Source of the DNA: Azolla caroliniana
Lineage: Eukaryota > Polypodiophyta
Length of the DNA: 64,000 bases
Direction of reading: 5' to 3'
Assembly: GCA_043228905.1 (NCBI GenBank)
Contig: JBHGNT010000014.1
Span: forward strand, 10,044,001 to 10,108,000
The position numbers and the translations under genes were made by a program. The notes under the pieces are model-generated. The model did not search any database, was not told the DNA's origin, and worked only from the letters and a program-made list of their open reading frames with translations. Positions within the stretch are counted from its first letter, which is position 1; every line of letters starts with the position of its first letter. Below are positions 32,165-42,305 of this stretch, piece after piece.

Positions 32165-32176
32165 AATACTATCCCC

Positions 32177-32757
32177 CATAGCTCTCTGACTCTTTACTTA
32201 GGCGTACTTTCTTTATCTTTCGGTCAACACCTTTGCACCGAATCGGATTGCATACTGATTTTTGTCGTTGTCTTCTTGGTTAATCACCCATCCAATTTGG
32301 TGTAGTCGGTTTTGCGCAATGCCGGAGCTTCCAATAATAGTTTCTTCAACTTTTGAACCGCGTAGGTATGCTCGTCTTCCCATTCAAACGTCTTCCTTTT
32401 CTTTAGTAGTCCATACAATGGTTCAACGACATGGGCATAGTGTGGAATCCATATGTGGTAGAATGCACATAGCTCTCTCTTTACTTAGGCGTACTTTCTT
32501 TATCTTTCGGTCAACACCTTTGCACCGAATCGGATTGCATACTGATTTTTGTCGTTGTCTTCTTGGTTAATCACCCATCCAATTTGGTGTAGTCGGTTTT
32601 GCGCAATGCCGGAGCTTCCAATAATAGTTTCTTCAACTTTTGAACCGCGTAGGTATGCTCGTCTTCCCATTCAAACGTCTTCCTTTTCTTTAGTAGTCCA
32701 TACAATGGTTCAACGACATGGGCATAGTGTGGAATCCATATGTGGTAGAATGCACAT
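32177..32757 (-). repeat. 287-bp tandem duplication in the RNase H region of Gypsy F
   Basis: The sequence from TCTTTACTTAGGCG (32191) recurs at 32478 with a period of 287 and appears identical across the unit. The duplicated sense strand carries the RT-RNase H junction (VINQEDNDKNQYAIRFGAKV). High identity means the duplication is more recent than the decay of F. Confidence 0.85.
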
Positions 32758-33626
32758 GCTCCCAAGAATCTTATGACCTCTGTTTGGGACTCACACTCAT
32801 CTTTCATCTCTTGGATAGCATTCACCTTGGATGGAGATGGCTTCCGGCCATAAGATCCACACACGTGTCCTACTACCAATATTTCAGGTTGACTGAATGC
32901 GGACTTCTCTCCCAAAAACGTGAGATTTGCATCCTTAAGCTTTTGCAACACCTACTCGCTATCCTTTATACGATCGATGACGAATCTTCGACAACCATCT
33001 TCATCTTTTGATTCATCTTTTTCTTCCACCAAGCATCCTTTGATCGGAATGTCATCTAAGAAGGGCATTGTAATATCAGGAATACAATCCTTTAACACTT
33101 TGTTCATGGCATTCACCATGTGGGCTATGGAGTTTGTCGCACCTTGGGGTAAGGTGCACATCCTTACCAACCCGATCGGTGTCCTGATTGTTGTAATGTC
33201 TCTACTACCGACTAACAATTGAAATTGATCATAGCCCAAGTAGAGATCACCAATGGAATAGATCCACCTTCCCTTGAAGGCTTCGGAAAATTCATCCACA
33301 CTTGGACCAATTCTAGCATTTCGGATCGTCACCTTGTTGACGGGTTGGAAATCTTGAATAAAGCGTAAGGACCCATTCTTCTTCGGCACCGTAAACCATC
33401 TATTGGAGTAGGGAGCATTGGATGGCTCAAGAATTCCCATCCTAACCTTTTCCTTTAGAATCTCAATCAACTTTGGAATGTGAGCTCTTGGAACCGGTAT
33501 TGGCTTGAGGTTCCAAGGTACATGTGGCACCGTAAATATCACCATCGGCTCTATCATCTTTGGGTCAGCACATCCGATTTCCTGTGGAGAGAAGGCAAAG
33601 GCTTTCCCATGTCTCTCAAGCATCAT
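32571..33626 (-). pseudogene. Gypsy F reverse transcriptase
   Basis: In sense: AFAFSPQEIGCADPKMIEPM, PYSNRWFTVPKKNGSLRFIQ, YSIGDLYLGYDQFQLL, PQGATNSIAHMVNAMNK and the catalytic box PFLDDIPIKG, then, after a stop, the RT end (LKDANLTFLGEKSAF, HVCGSYGRKPSPSKVNAIQE). The FLDDxxIKG box and GATNS differ from A/B/C and mark this second family. An in-frame stop lies near 32950. Confidence 0.82.
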
Positions 33627-33638
33627 CCTAAACCTTTC

Positions 33639-34192
33639 TTATTCTTTGGGGAGAAGGAAGTCATCCTTCTCGACTTGGAGTTTCCCTCTTGATTCATCGG
33701 AGAAGGTATGGCTTATCCCTTTTGGGTCTTTGAGACTTGGATCCTTGGTAACTTCTTTCATCCTTTGCCAACTATCCTCCGGTAACGGAATAGCTACCAG
33801 CTTGACCTTCTTATCTACTGATTTATATTTTGTCTTTACTTTGACCAACTCCTCCATGACCCCTCGTGAACATTCGTCGATGGTTGTATACATGTTGATG
33901 GAGTTGACTTGAATCGTATGTTGCTCATGAGGGTTCAAGTCCACGATACTCTCTATTTCTCCGATTGTATCATTAAATGAGCTTCCTCCATGACCCATGA
34001 TATGTTGTCTTCTTCTAATATTCCTTGTTCTTTTAGCCAATGTTCAAAGTTTTGAACTTGGCGCTTCTCTCTCTCATTGTGTAGTCATCCCACACGCACC
34101 ATTAGGTGCTAAATATAGTTTTCCTTCTTGCTTCTTTCTTCTTTTCGGGGACTTACTTTTTCGCGGACTATCTTTGCCCCATTCTTCAATAG
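33639..34192 (-). pseudogene. Gypsy F start of pol
   Basis: From the Copia D insertion point the sense strand reads IEEWGKDSPRKSKS, matching the E pol start (AKAWGRDSP), then NGACGMTT. Segment 34040-33639 has GGSSFNDTIGEI and KVKLVAIPLPEDSW. This is the linker between protease and RT, interrupted by a few stops and ending at a stop before RT. Confidence 0.7.
34188..34192. repeat. target-site duplication of Copia D (AATAG)
   Basis: AATAG precedes TGTTGGGA at 34193 and follows CCCAACA at 39524-39528. Confidence 0.95.
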
Positions 34193-34801
34193 TGTTGGGA
34201 TTACGGTCCCTTCGGATGGGATGGTCGGATGTCGGAGATGAATGCCGACGAGCCCGGTTTCGGTTTCGGAACCGGATGATGAAGACCCCGGCTTCGGAGC
34301 CGGATGACGAATGTACCCGGAGAGCGATCCGGATGCAGGGACATATCCGTGAATATGTTTGCTATGGGCCCCTGAGGCTATAGTTGTAAATAGCCCCAAA
34401 GTCATATATGTATAAATATGACTTAGGGCAAACTGTTTTAGTGTTGTTGATCATTTTTCTGTTTTTCCACTCAAGAGGAGTGAAGAGTGTGCAGCCGTGA
34501 GAGAGAGAGAGAGATAGAGTGTGAGAGAGGAAGAGGACGACGCCTCTTTGTATTTCCGCCGCCTGTGGCGAGGACAGCGAGCTCAAGGTCGTCGCCTTGC
34601 AGCTCGCCATTGTATACTTCTCTGTGTATAGTGGTGGTTTGGAGTCTTGTACTCCCGTGGTTTTTCCCGTTTAGGGTTTTCCACGTTAATCCCTGCGTAT
34701 TCGTGTTTCTCTCTGTGGTTTCCTATTTTCTGCTGCATTGATTCGCGCTTACTCGGTTGTGGCCGAGTGAAGAAGGAGAATCGAAGCGTCGATTCCCAAC
34801 A
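34193..34801 (+). repeat. 5' LTR of Copia D
   Basis: From TGTTGGGA to TCCCAACA, perfect 8-bp inverted termini. A TATAAATA at 34411-34418 is the likely promoter. A (GA)n stretch near 34498-34515 lies downstream in the presumed transcribed part. Confidence 0.95.
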
Positions 34802-34804
34802 AAC

Positions 34805-34816
34805 TAGTATCAGAGC
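34805..34816 (+). other. primer-binding site of Copia D
   Basis: TAGTATCAGAGC, initiator tRNA-Met type with one difference (TAG for TGG), three bases after the LTR. Confidence 0.8.
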
Positions 34817-34830
34817 GACTGCTGCAGAAA

Positions 34831-37800
34831 ATGGAAGGCGGCGGCAGCGGGCAGCCGGGGATGATGGTGCTGAATGCGCAGAATTACGCCGACTGGAAGA
34901 TCAAGATGGAGGATCTTCTGATTGTTCGGGACCTGTATGAACCGATCGACAGGTCGGAAATACCGAAGGGGGTACTTGAGTCGGAATGGAGGCTTCTGAA
35001 CCGGAAAGCCGTAGCAACCATTCGGCAATACGTAGACGTGAGCGTTCTACAACATGTGGCGAACGACACCAACGCATATGAGATGTGGCGGAAGCTGTCG
35101 GGCCTCTATGAGAGGAAGAATGCGTTGAACCGGACCTCCCTGATGAGGAAGATAGTGAATCTCAAGTACCGGGACGGCGAGAGTATGGTGGAACACGTAA
35201 GCACGTTCATGGGATTCGTGAATCAGCTTGCGGCGATCAAGTTCCCGTTGGAGGATGCAATGCAAGCCATCATCCTGATGTGTACATTGCCGGAAAGCTG
35301 GGAGAACTTGGTGGTGACTCTCAGCACCTCCTGCACCGAAGATAACTTGTCCTTACAAACGGTAAAGACAAGTATTTTGAACGAAGAAGCGCGTCGGAGA
35401 GATAAAGAACCGGCCTCCGACTCGAAGGCGCTGCTTACCGAATCGGATCGGGGAAGACAATGGAACCGGAGTCCGCAAAGACGGGAGAAGTCGGGGACCC
35501 GGTCGCAGTCAAGAGGAAGGCCCACATGCTTCCACTGTGGGAAGCCGGGGCACTTCCGAAAGAATTGTCGGCATTACCGAAAAGACAACGGAGCCGACGA
35601 CACCGATTCGAAGAAGTCACCGGAGAGAAACGGTGCATACCGGGGAGCCACGGACCGGAGAGGTTCGGATCGGCGAGGGCAGGACCGGAAAGGAACAACG
35701 GCACTCGCGGCAAGTGAGGAAGAAATCATGCTCATCACCGAAGAAGGTGAACTAAACATTGCCGGCGATGAGACGACCTGGGTGGTCGATTCCGGAGCAT
35801 CGTTCCACCTGACCCCGGAGAGAAGATACTTCTCATCCTACACAGCCGGTGAGCATGGCTGTGTTCGGATGGGAAATGAAGGTACATGCCGGATTGCCGG
35901 CATCGGAGACGTGTGGTTGACAACCCCGACCGGATGCAAGATGCTGCTGAAGGATGTTCGACACGTTCCGGAGGTCCGATTGAACCTGATCTCGGCCGGG
36001 AGGCTAGATGATGAAGGCTACACGGGTAGCATCCGGAACGGTGTCATGAAGTTCAGCAAGGGGAGCTTGATAGTGGCTCGGGCCCGGAAGGTCAACACAC
36101 TGTACCTGATGAATTCCCGGCTATGTCCGGAGGAGCTGAACGTGGCAGCCGACACTGCCGGTGAGCTGTGGCACAAAAGACTGTGCCACATGAGTGAGAA
36201 GGGGATGAAGAGGCTTGCAGAAGACAACCTTATTCCAGTGAAGCATGTGCACCTGGAGAAGTGCACCGATTGCCTGGCCGGTAAGCAGAACCGAACCTCC
36301 TTCCACTCAAGGCCACCGACGAGACGTAGCGCACCATTGGAATTGGTGCACACTGATGTGTGTCAGGTAGAAACGAAGTCACATGGCGGAGCCCAGTACT
36401 TCGTAACATTCATTGATGATCACAGCCGGAAGCTGTGGACGGTACCGTTGAAGACAAAGGACCAAGTGTTGTGCGTCTTCAAAGAACTCCACGCGAGAGT
36501 GGAAAGGGAATCCGGCAAGAAGCTGAAAGCGATACGAGCGGATAATGGAGGGGAATACCGGGGGCAGTTCCAGGAGTACTGTCGCTCGAAGGGAATCCGA
36601 CTCGAGTTTACTGTGCCGAAGACGCCGGAACTGAACGGGCTGGCCGAGAGGATGAACCGGACCATAATGGAGAGGGTCCGGAGTATGCTGGCGCATGCGA
36701 AATTACCCAAGGGGTTTTGGGCTGAGGCAATGTCGACGGCGACATACGTGATAAACATATCACCCTCAGTACCTTTGGACGGAGACACGCCGCAGAAAGT
36801 GTGGACCGGTAAGGAAGTGTCCTACCGGCATCTGAAGGTGTTCGGGTGTCTCGCATACGTGCATGTGGCAAAGGACCGGAGAGGAAAGTTAGATCCAAAG
36901 ACCCGGCCATGCATATTCCTCGGCTACGGCGACGACGAGTTCGGCTACCGAGTATGGGACCCGGTCGACAAGAAGATATTCAGGAGTCGAGATATCATCT
37001 TCATGGAGGACAAGACACTCGCCGACTGGGAGTCGGAGAAGAAGATGAAGAGCTCCAAGTCGACCGGTGAGGATCAACTCTACGAAGAGCAGTCCCGACC
37101 GGCAAGGGACCGGTTAGCACTCGAGGATCCGGCCGAAGACGGTGAAGAAACAGAACCGGCCGAAGAAGATGAAAATGATACCGGAACCGGCCCCGATCCC
37201 GAAATGGATTCGGATGAAGAAGAATCGGAAGAACCGGTTACCGAAGCTCCGGAACGGAGATATCCTCTAAGAGAGAGAAGGGCCCCCCGGAGATTTCCGG
37301 AACCAGAGCACGTGCTGCTAACCGACGAGGGGGAGCCGGAGAGCTTTGAAGAAGCAAAACATGACACCCAGAGCCGCAGGTGGTTGAGTGCCATGCAGGA
37401 CGAGATGGATTCCCTGCATGAGAACCACACATATGAACTTGTGGAGTTGCCGAAAGGAAAGCGGGCACTTCGAAACAAGTGGGTGTTCAAGCTGAAACCG
37501 GGAGATGCCGGAAACCCCCCGAGATACAAAGCCAGGATCGTGGTGAAGGGGTTTCAGCAGAAGAAGGGCGTCGACTTCGACGAGATATTTGCCCCGGTAG
37601 TGAAGATGACCTCCATCCGGACGGTGCTGAGCATAGCGGCAAGCATGGACCTCGAGGTAGAACAGATGGACGTGAAGACGACATTCCTTCACGGTGACCT
37701 CGATGAAGAGATCTACATGCAGCAACCGGAAGGATTCGAGAAGAAAGGGAAGGAGCACCTGGTATGCCGGTTGAAGAAGAGCCTTTACGGACTGAAGCAG

Positions 37801-38904
37801 GCTCCCCGGCAATGGTACCGGAAGTTCGACTCCTTCATGACCGACGAAGGGTACCTCAAAACGCAGTCCGACCACTGCGTGTTTGTGAAGAAGATCGAAG
37901 GAGGAGACTTTCTAATACTCCTCCTGTACGTGGACGACATGTTGATCGTCGGACGGGACCAGGTCAAGATACGGATGCTGAAGAAGGCTCTTCACCGAAC
38001 CTTCTCAATGAAGGACTTGGGTCCGGCGAGACAAATACTAGGGATGCACATCATCCGGGACCGGAAGAAGAAGCAGTTGTGGCTGTCACAGGAGAAGTAC
38101 GTGACGAAGGTGCTTCACCGGTTCAACATGTCGGAAGCAAGACCGGTCGGATCGACCCTCCCGGCAAACTGCAAGCTGTCCAGCAAGCAAAGTCCCAAGA
38201 CGAAGGCTGAAAAGGAGGATATGATGAAAGTGCCGTATGCCTCAGCCGTCGGGAGCTTGATGTACGCCATGGTGTGTACGAGACCGGACATAGGATATGC
38301 AGTCGGAGTGGTGAGCCGGTACATGAGCAATCCCGGCAAAGAGCATTGGAACGCGGCCAAGTGGATACTCCGATACCTGAAAGGCACGGCAAACGTGTGC
38401 CTCCGATTCGGCTCCGGTAAGCCCGAACTCGACGGCTTCACCGATTCGGATATGTCGGCTGATGCAGATACCAGCCGGTCCACATCAGGGTATGTGATGA
38501 CGTATGCAGGGGGAGCCGTTTCGTGGCAGTCGAGGTTGCAGAAGACGGTTGCGTTGTCAACCACGGAGGCGGAGTACATGGCGGCTGTTGAAGCCGGCAA
38601 GGAAATAATATGGATGAAGGACTTCGTCAGAGAGCTCGGTATCCGGCAGGAGGAGTACCGACTCTACTGCGATAGTCAGAGTGCCATCCACCTTGCAAAG
38701 AACGCGGCCTACCATTCCCGGACGAAACACATCCAGCGTAGATACCACTGGATCCAGGAAAGGATAGAAGACAAGGAGTTCGTGCTGACAAAGATCCACA
38801 CGGACGAGAACGGGTCGGATATGCTGACCAAGGTGCTCACACCCGACAAGCTGGAAGCATGCCGGAAGAGGATCGGATTGGAAAGACATCCCATGCCGAA
38901 GTGA
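34831..38904 (+). CDS. Copia D gag-pol polyprotein, intact
   Basis: 1357 residues starting 29 bases after the LTR at MEGGGSGQPG. Gag (about 1-230) has LVNQL-type UBN2 sequence; the zinc knuckle CFHCGKPGHFRKNC is near 233; protease WVVDSGASFHLTP near 318; pre-integrase LWHKRLCHMSEKG and CTDCLAGKQNR near 445-490; integrase D, D, E in HTDVCQ (about 506), RADNGGEY (about 569) and LNGLAERMNRTI (about 605). An acidic linker follows at about 740-810. RT begins near 850, with QMDVKTTFLHGDLDE and the catalytic YVDDMLIVG near 1032. RNase H has DSDMSAD, STTEAEYMAA and CDSQSAIHLAKN. Length and domain order are normal for Copia and no key residue is missing. The product would form the particle and carry out reverse transcription and integration. 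Confidence 0.96.
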   Translation: MEGGGSGQPGMMVLNAQNYADWKIKMEDLLIVRDLYEPIDRSEIPKGVLESEWRLLNRKAVATIRQYVDVSVLQHVANDTNAYEMWRKLSGLYERKNALNRTSLMRKIVNLKYRDGESMVEHVSTFMGFVNQLAAIKFPLEDAMQAIILMCTLPESWENLVVTLSTSCTEDNLSLQTVKTSILNEEARRRDKEPASDSKALLTESDRGRQWNRSPQRREKSGTRSQSRGRPTCFHCGKPGHFRKNCRHYRKDNGADDTDSKKSPERNGAYRGATDRRGSDRRGQDRKGTTALAASEEEIMLITEEGELNIAGDETTWVVDSGASFHLTPERRYFSSYTAGEHGCVRMGNEGTCRIAGIGDVWLTTPTGCKMLLKDVRHVPEVRLNLISAGRLDDEGYTGSIRNGVMKFSKGSLIVARARKVNTLYLMNSRLCPEELNVAADTAGELWHKRLCHMSEKGMKRLAEDNLIPVKHVHLEKCTDCLAGKQNRTSFHSRPPTRRSAPLELVHTDVCQVETKSHGGAQYFVTFIDDHSRKLWTVPLKTKDQVLCVFKELHARVERESGKKLKAIRADNGGEYRGQFQEYCRSKGIRLEFTVPKTPELNGLAERMNRTIMERVRSMLAHAKLPKGFWAEAMSTATYVINISPSVPLDGDTPQKVWTGKEVSYRHLKVFGCLAYVHVAKDRRGKLDPKTRPCIFLGYGDDEFGYRVWDPVDKKIFRSRDIIFMEDKTLADWESEKKMKSSKSTGEDQLYEEQSRPARDRLALEDPAEDGEETEPAEEDENDTGTGPDPEMDSDEEESEEPVTEAPERRYPLRERRAPRRFPEPEHVLLTDEGEPESFEEAKHDTQSRRWLSAMQDEMDSLHENHTYELVELPKGKRALRNKWVFKLKPGDAGNPPRYKARIVVKGFQQKKGVDFDEIFAPVVKMTSIRTVLSIAASMDLEVEQMDVKTTFLHGDLDEEIYMQQPEGFEKKGKEHLVCRLKKSLYGLKQAPRQWYRKFDSFMTDEGYLKTQSDHCVFVKKIEGGDFLILLLYVDDMLIVGRDQVKIRMLKKALHRTFSMKDLGPARQILGMHIIRDRKKKQLWLSQEKYVTKVLHRFNMSEARPVGSTLPANCKLSSKQSPKTKAEKEDMMKVPYASAVGSLMYAMVCTRPDIGYAVGVVSRYMSNPGKEHWNAAKWILRYLKGTANVCLRFGSGKPELDGFTDSDMSADADTSRSTSGYVMTYAGGAVSWQSRLQKTVALSTTEAEYMAAVEAGKEIIWMKDFVRELGIRQEEYRLYCDSQSAIHLAKNAAYHSRTKHIQRRYHWIQERIEDKEFVLTKIHTDENGSDMLTKVLTPDKLEACRKRIGLERHPMPK

Positions 38905-38912
38905 AGGGGGAG
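38904..38912 (+). other. polypurine tract of Copia D
   Basis: AAGGGGGAG two bases before the 3' LTR, overlapping the end of the stop codon of the polyprotein. Confidence 0.85.
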
Positions 38913-38914
38913 TT

Positions 38915-39523
38915 TGTTGGGATTACGGTCCCTTCGGATGGGATGGTCGGATGTCGGAGATGAATGCCGACGAGCCCGGTTTCGGTTTCGGAACCGGATG
39001 ATGAAGACCCCGGCTTCGGAGCCGGATGACGAATGTACCCGGAGAGCGATCCGGATGCAGGGACATATCCGTGAATATGTTTGCTATGGGCCCCTGAGGC
39101 TATAGTTGTAAATAGCCCCAAAGTCATATATGTATAAATATGACTTAGGGCAAACTGTTTTAGTGTTGTTGATCATTTTTCTGTTTTTCCACTCAAGAGG
39201 AGTGAAGAGTGTGCAGCCGTGAGAGAGAGAGAGAGATAGAGCGTGAGAGAGGAAGAGGACGACGCCTCTTTGTATTTCCGCCGCCTGTGGCGAGGACAGC
39301 GAGCTCAAGGTCGTCGCCTTGCAGCTCGCCATTGTATACTTCTCTGTGTATAGTGGTGGTTTGGAGTCTTGTACTCCCGTGGTTTTTCCCGTTTAGGGTT
39401 TTCCACGTTAATCCCTGCGTATTCGTGTTTCTCTCTGTGGTTTCCTATTTTCTGCTGCATTGATTCGCGCTTACTCGGTTGTGGCCGAGTGAAGAAGGAG
39501 AATCGAAGCGTCGATTCCCAACA
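38915..39523 (+). repeat. 3' LTR of Copia D
   Basis: 609 bp, matching 34193-34801 except for one substitution that I can find. Confidence 0.95.
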
Positions 39524-39528
39524 AATAG

Positions 39529-40428
39529 TTTATGTTAAAAATACGAGGCCTCATCTCTGAGGCTATCTCGGTTCCTCTCATGGTTAGCTCGCACTGTCAA
39601 GAATTGAACCGACTTTAAACCATCAAGACGCTTCACCCGAGCGAATGTTGCTCCACTATCAAACACCTTAGTCTCCATCCTTGATGATGTTATGTAGGGT
39701 TGCCCAAGAATCACCGAATCGGAAGCTGAATCTTGCACAAAAAAGTGTTGGTCGATCTCTACATCCCCGATTGTGACTTGAATGTTGGGACATGCTCCAT
39801 AAAGATCTTCCATTGCCTTCGTCGCTGCACGAATCTTCCATCCATGGTTCGTCAACATGAGGTTAATCTCTGATCCATGTTTTATAAGAGCCACAGCCGT
39901 CTCTTTCTTCTCTCCAATCTTCACCGGAGTTTCCATTGTCGCTCTCGCCCAATGGGGTCGTGTATAATGACTGTCCACTAGATCTTCTTGTTTCTCTTCC
40001 ATTCTTGCCATAGTTATGGCATTGGTTGTCACCTTTGTCAAAATTCCCTCTTCCTCATCCGCTTGTTGTCTTTTACGTTTGATAAGATCGACGATGGTCT
40101 CATGGAACACCTTCTTTGCAATTCCAAGTAGTTCTCTCAATGTAAGGTCAATACGACTATCGAGCACTCTTTCTTGAAGAACCTTCCTTAAGTTAGTTGT
40201 TTGTTCAATATCCGACCTTAATTTGTATGTTGGTGTCGATCTATCCTTCCCTTTCTTGGCATTCTCTTCAATGGGTTGAGTCGGTTCCTCGGCTCTCTTG
40301 TTTGAGCTTCCATCTTCTTGACGTGTGGTCTTCATCATCTCTTCCTTCTTTTTAAAGCTTCTCGTGTCATGTTTCTTAGAAGGGCCTTCATCTAGATCCG
40401 TCCTCTTCCGCTTCTCATCCACAAACAC
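39529..40428 (-). pseudogene. Gypsy F protease region
   Basis: 297 open codons. It aligns along its length with the C-terminal part of the E gag-protease: LRKVLQERVLDSRIDLTLRE, SHYTRPHWARATMETPVKIG, ALIKHGSEINLM (E has ALVDHGSEINLM, so the active-site Asp is Lys here), GACPNIQVTIGDVEIDQHFF, PYITSSRMETKVFDSG and QFLTVRANHERNRDSL. A short deletion after SEINLM removes residues present in E. It ends at TAT TTT TAA, the same T-run as E; Copia D lies just beyond. Confidence 0.82.
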
Positions 40429-40712
40429 TTTGTGGGTTTCGCATATGACCTCTAAGGAGATCGTATTGTTATCAACCGGATCCGCCCACCCGGTAAGGTC
40501 TTGTACATGAAGGTTGGCTAGCTTTGCATCATCCGAATTAATCTTCCCTTTTTTTTCTTATTCGAGGACGGTCGGCCAAAACCCCGTTCCCGGTTTAATC
40601 TCCTTCCCAATTCTTATACCGGCGGATGCGGCCTAATGTATAGCTTCGACGTGGCTCGCATCGGCCTCATCCATGATTTTCTTTAGACTCCGAAATTCAC
40701 TTGCAAGGGCTT

Positions 40713-41654
40713 TCAAGTCTCACTTGAGTGTATAATGTTGCCTTCCATGTAGACGAGGTTCTGTCGAATTGCCTCTTGAAGGCTAGCACAATCTTTCCTT
40801 GCATTATCAACACTATCACACCATACACATCTATATGGGTCTTTCCCCTTCGGCCCTCTACGACTCATATTAGCTAACGAAACATCTTCGAATTTTTGTG
40901 CCAACTCTTCAATCTCAGAGTTCTCCATTGCTCTTTCGGTCGGCTCGCTTTGCTTTGTCATCTCAATTGCTATTGGAGCCTTCCTTCTTTGGACTACCGG
41001 GCCAGCCATGTCGAAATCATCTAGCCATTGACGACGCTTGTCGAATCGATCACATGCTCTTCTTACCACAACCTAATCCGTTATGAGACCATTGGGTTGT
41101 GCTATGTCCTCTAATAGACTACCTAGTTCTCGTCTATCTTTTGCATCCACCGCCTTTAAGAAGTACAAAACTTTATCTCCTTCGAGAAGTGTTTGGTCGG
41201 TTCTCGGAAGAGAGTTGTACATTTGGTTAAATTCGGTGTACACTCCCGATGTGTTCATGTTCTTCCCCTTCTTCTCGATCCACTTCATCAACGTATGACG
41301 AGTCATCCTTGATGCATCTTCAAGCATATATTCAGCCAAAAGTGCCCTTTCAAATCCCATCCATGTTCTTTGGGCGGCTTGAATCTCCCTTATACGGCCT
41401 TGTAACCCAATTGCTACGACACGCTTGAAACTTGATATTTTCTTCTCTTCGATGACATCATGTTGTTGCATCTCCATCTTGTATGTAGCGATAAAATCCG
41501 TAATGTTTCTTCAACCAAATTGGCCCGCTATCTCAACGGTTCGATCGATGGCCTTGTCTAAGCTTGCATCATTATCACGAGCTCTCATCATATGCTCCAC
41601 AATAGCCACCAACATCGCCACTTCATCAACTTGGGTGTTTGTCGAAGAAGCCAT
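40713..41654 (-). pseudogene. Gypsy F gag
   Basis: Start ATG at 41654 (MASSTNTQVDEVAMLVAIVE); a stop near 41510 is followed by segment 41477-41073 (MTRHTLMKWIEKKGKNMNTS, KVLYFLKAVDAKDRRELGSL), matching E (RSFMEWVESPGKGRN, RVLLFVKSVDERDRSHVGAL). Segment 41069-40713 has RRACDRFDKRRQWLDDFD and a zinc knuckle with its His lost (CVWCDSVDNARKDC; E has CMWCDGVGHIRKDC). 40429-40712 is broken linker. Confidence 0.8.
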
Positions 41655-41700
41655 CTTCAAATCTTCTATTTCAAGCACTTGATCCTTCCTACCACCTCTT

Positions 41701-41716
41701 CACGTCGGGTTCACCA
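41701..41716 (-). other. primer-binding site of Gypsy F
   Basis: The sense strand reads TGGTGAACCCGACGTG, identical to E (61483-61498), here eight bases from the LTR end instead of three. I do not assign the tRNA. Confidence 0.7.
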
Positions 41717-41724
41717 CTTTATTA

Positions 41725-42200
41725 TGTCGTGAAAATGCGTCACTATGTGCGGATTGTGAGACGGGATCACTGGGGTTATGGACAGGAAGGAAATAGGGCT
41801 CACATGCACAACACAAGGAAGGCTTACACAAACAAGGCACGAGTATTCAAACGTGTTTGTGAAAAGGAGAGGCGCATGGGCAAGCCCGAATCAACCCCTA
41901 GTCACAAGGTGAACGAATGCACGTGAGGAAGGCTTACACACGGACACACGACAAAAAGGCATACTTACACACACGAGAGACAGAGTTTCGAATGCCTTTG
42001 TGAAAAGAGAGGTGCATGGGCAAGCCCAAATGCTCCCTTGCTACAAGACATGTGAACACATAAGGAAAAGGCTTGCTTACACACGCGAGAGACAGAGTTT
42101 CGAATGCCTTTGTGAAAAGAGAGGTGCATGGGCAAGCCCGAACACTCCCTTGTTACAAGACACACAAACACACAAGCAAGGTTTACACATGGGACACAAG
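41725..42200 (-). repeat. 5' LTR of Gypsy F, truncated
   Basis: Begins TGTCGTGAAAAT and follows the left LTR through three tandem units. At about 42200 similarity stops and another LTR-like sequence starts, so most of this LTR is missing. Confidence 0.75.
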
Positions 42201-42305
42201 GACTTCTATAAAAGTGTTCACTGAGCACATTGTATGTATAGAGTGTTTATTATTTTGAAATTGAGTTTATTGTTTTGCTCTCTCTCTCTCTCTCTCCTGC
42301 TCTCT

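Larger units (their letters stand above)
34193..39523 (+). mobile_element. Copia D: complete, apparently recent LTR retrotransposon
   Basis: Two 609-bp LTRs, a perfect 5-bp duplication, PBS, PPT and one uninterrupted gag-pol frame of 1357 codons. Comparing the LTRs by eye I find a single substitution (T at 34520, C at 39242). It sits in Gypsy F exactly between the end of gag-protease and the start of pol. All the parts needed for activity appear present; the 5'-truncated K and the deleted J are its relatives in the window. Confidence 0.96.
18233..42200 (-). mobile_element. Gypsy F: old element split by Gypsy B and Copia D
   Basis: LTR sequence lies at 18233-20114 and (truncated) 41725-42200. 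In sense order from the right: PBS, gag (41654-40713), protease region (40428-39529), Copia D, start of pol (34192-33639), RT (33626-32571), RNase H interrupted by Gypsy B, rest of RNase H and integrase (21798-20238), PPT, 3' LTR. The RNase H frame reads through cleanly when B and one copy of its target duplication are removed (RELWGIV then SAVKTDHDYL). It is the same family as E and full of stops. Confidence 0.85.

Noticed and set aside
37318-37875. 185-codon frame on the minus strand within Copia D
   Set aside because: Antisense to the intact polyprotein; no independent support.
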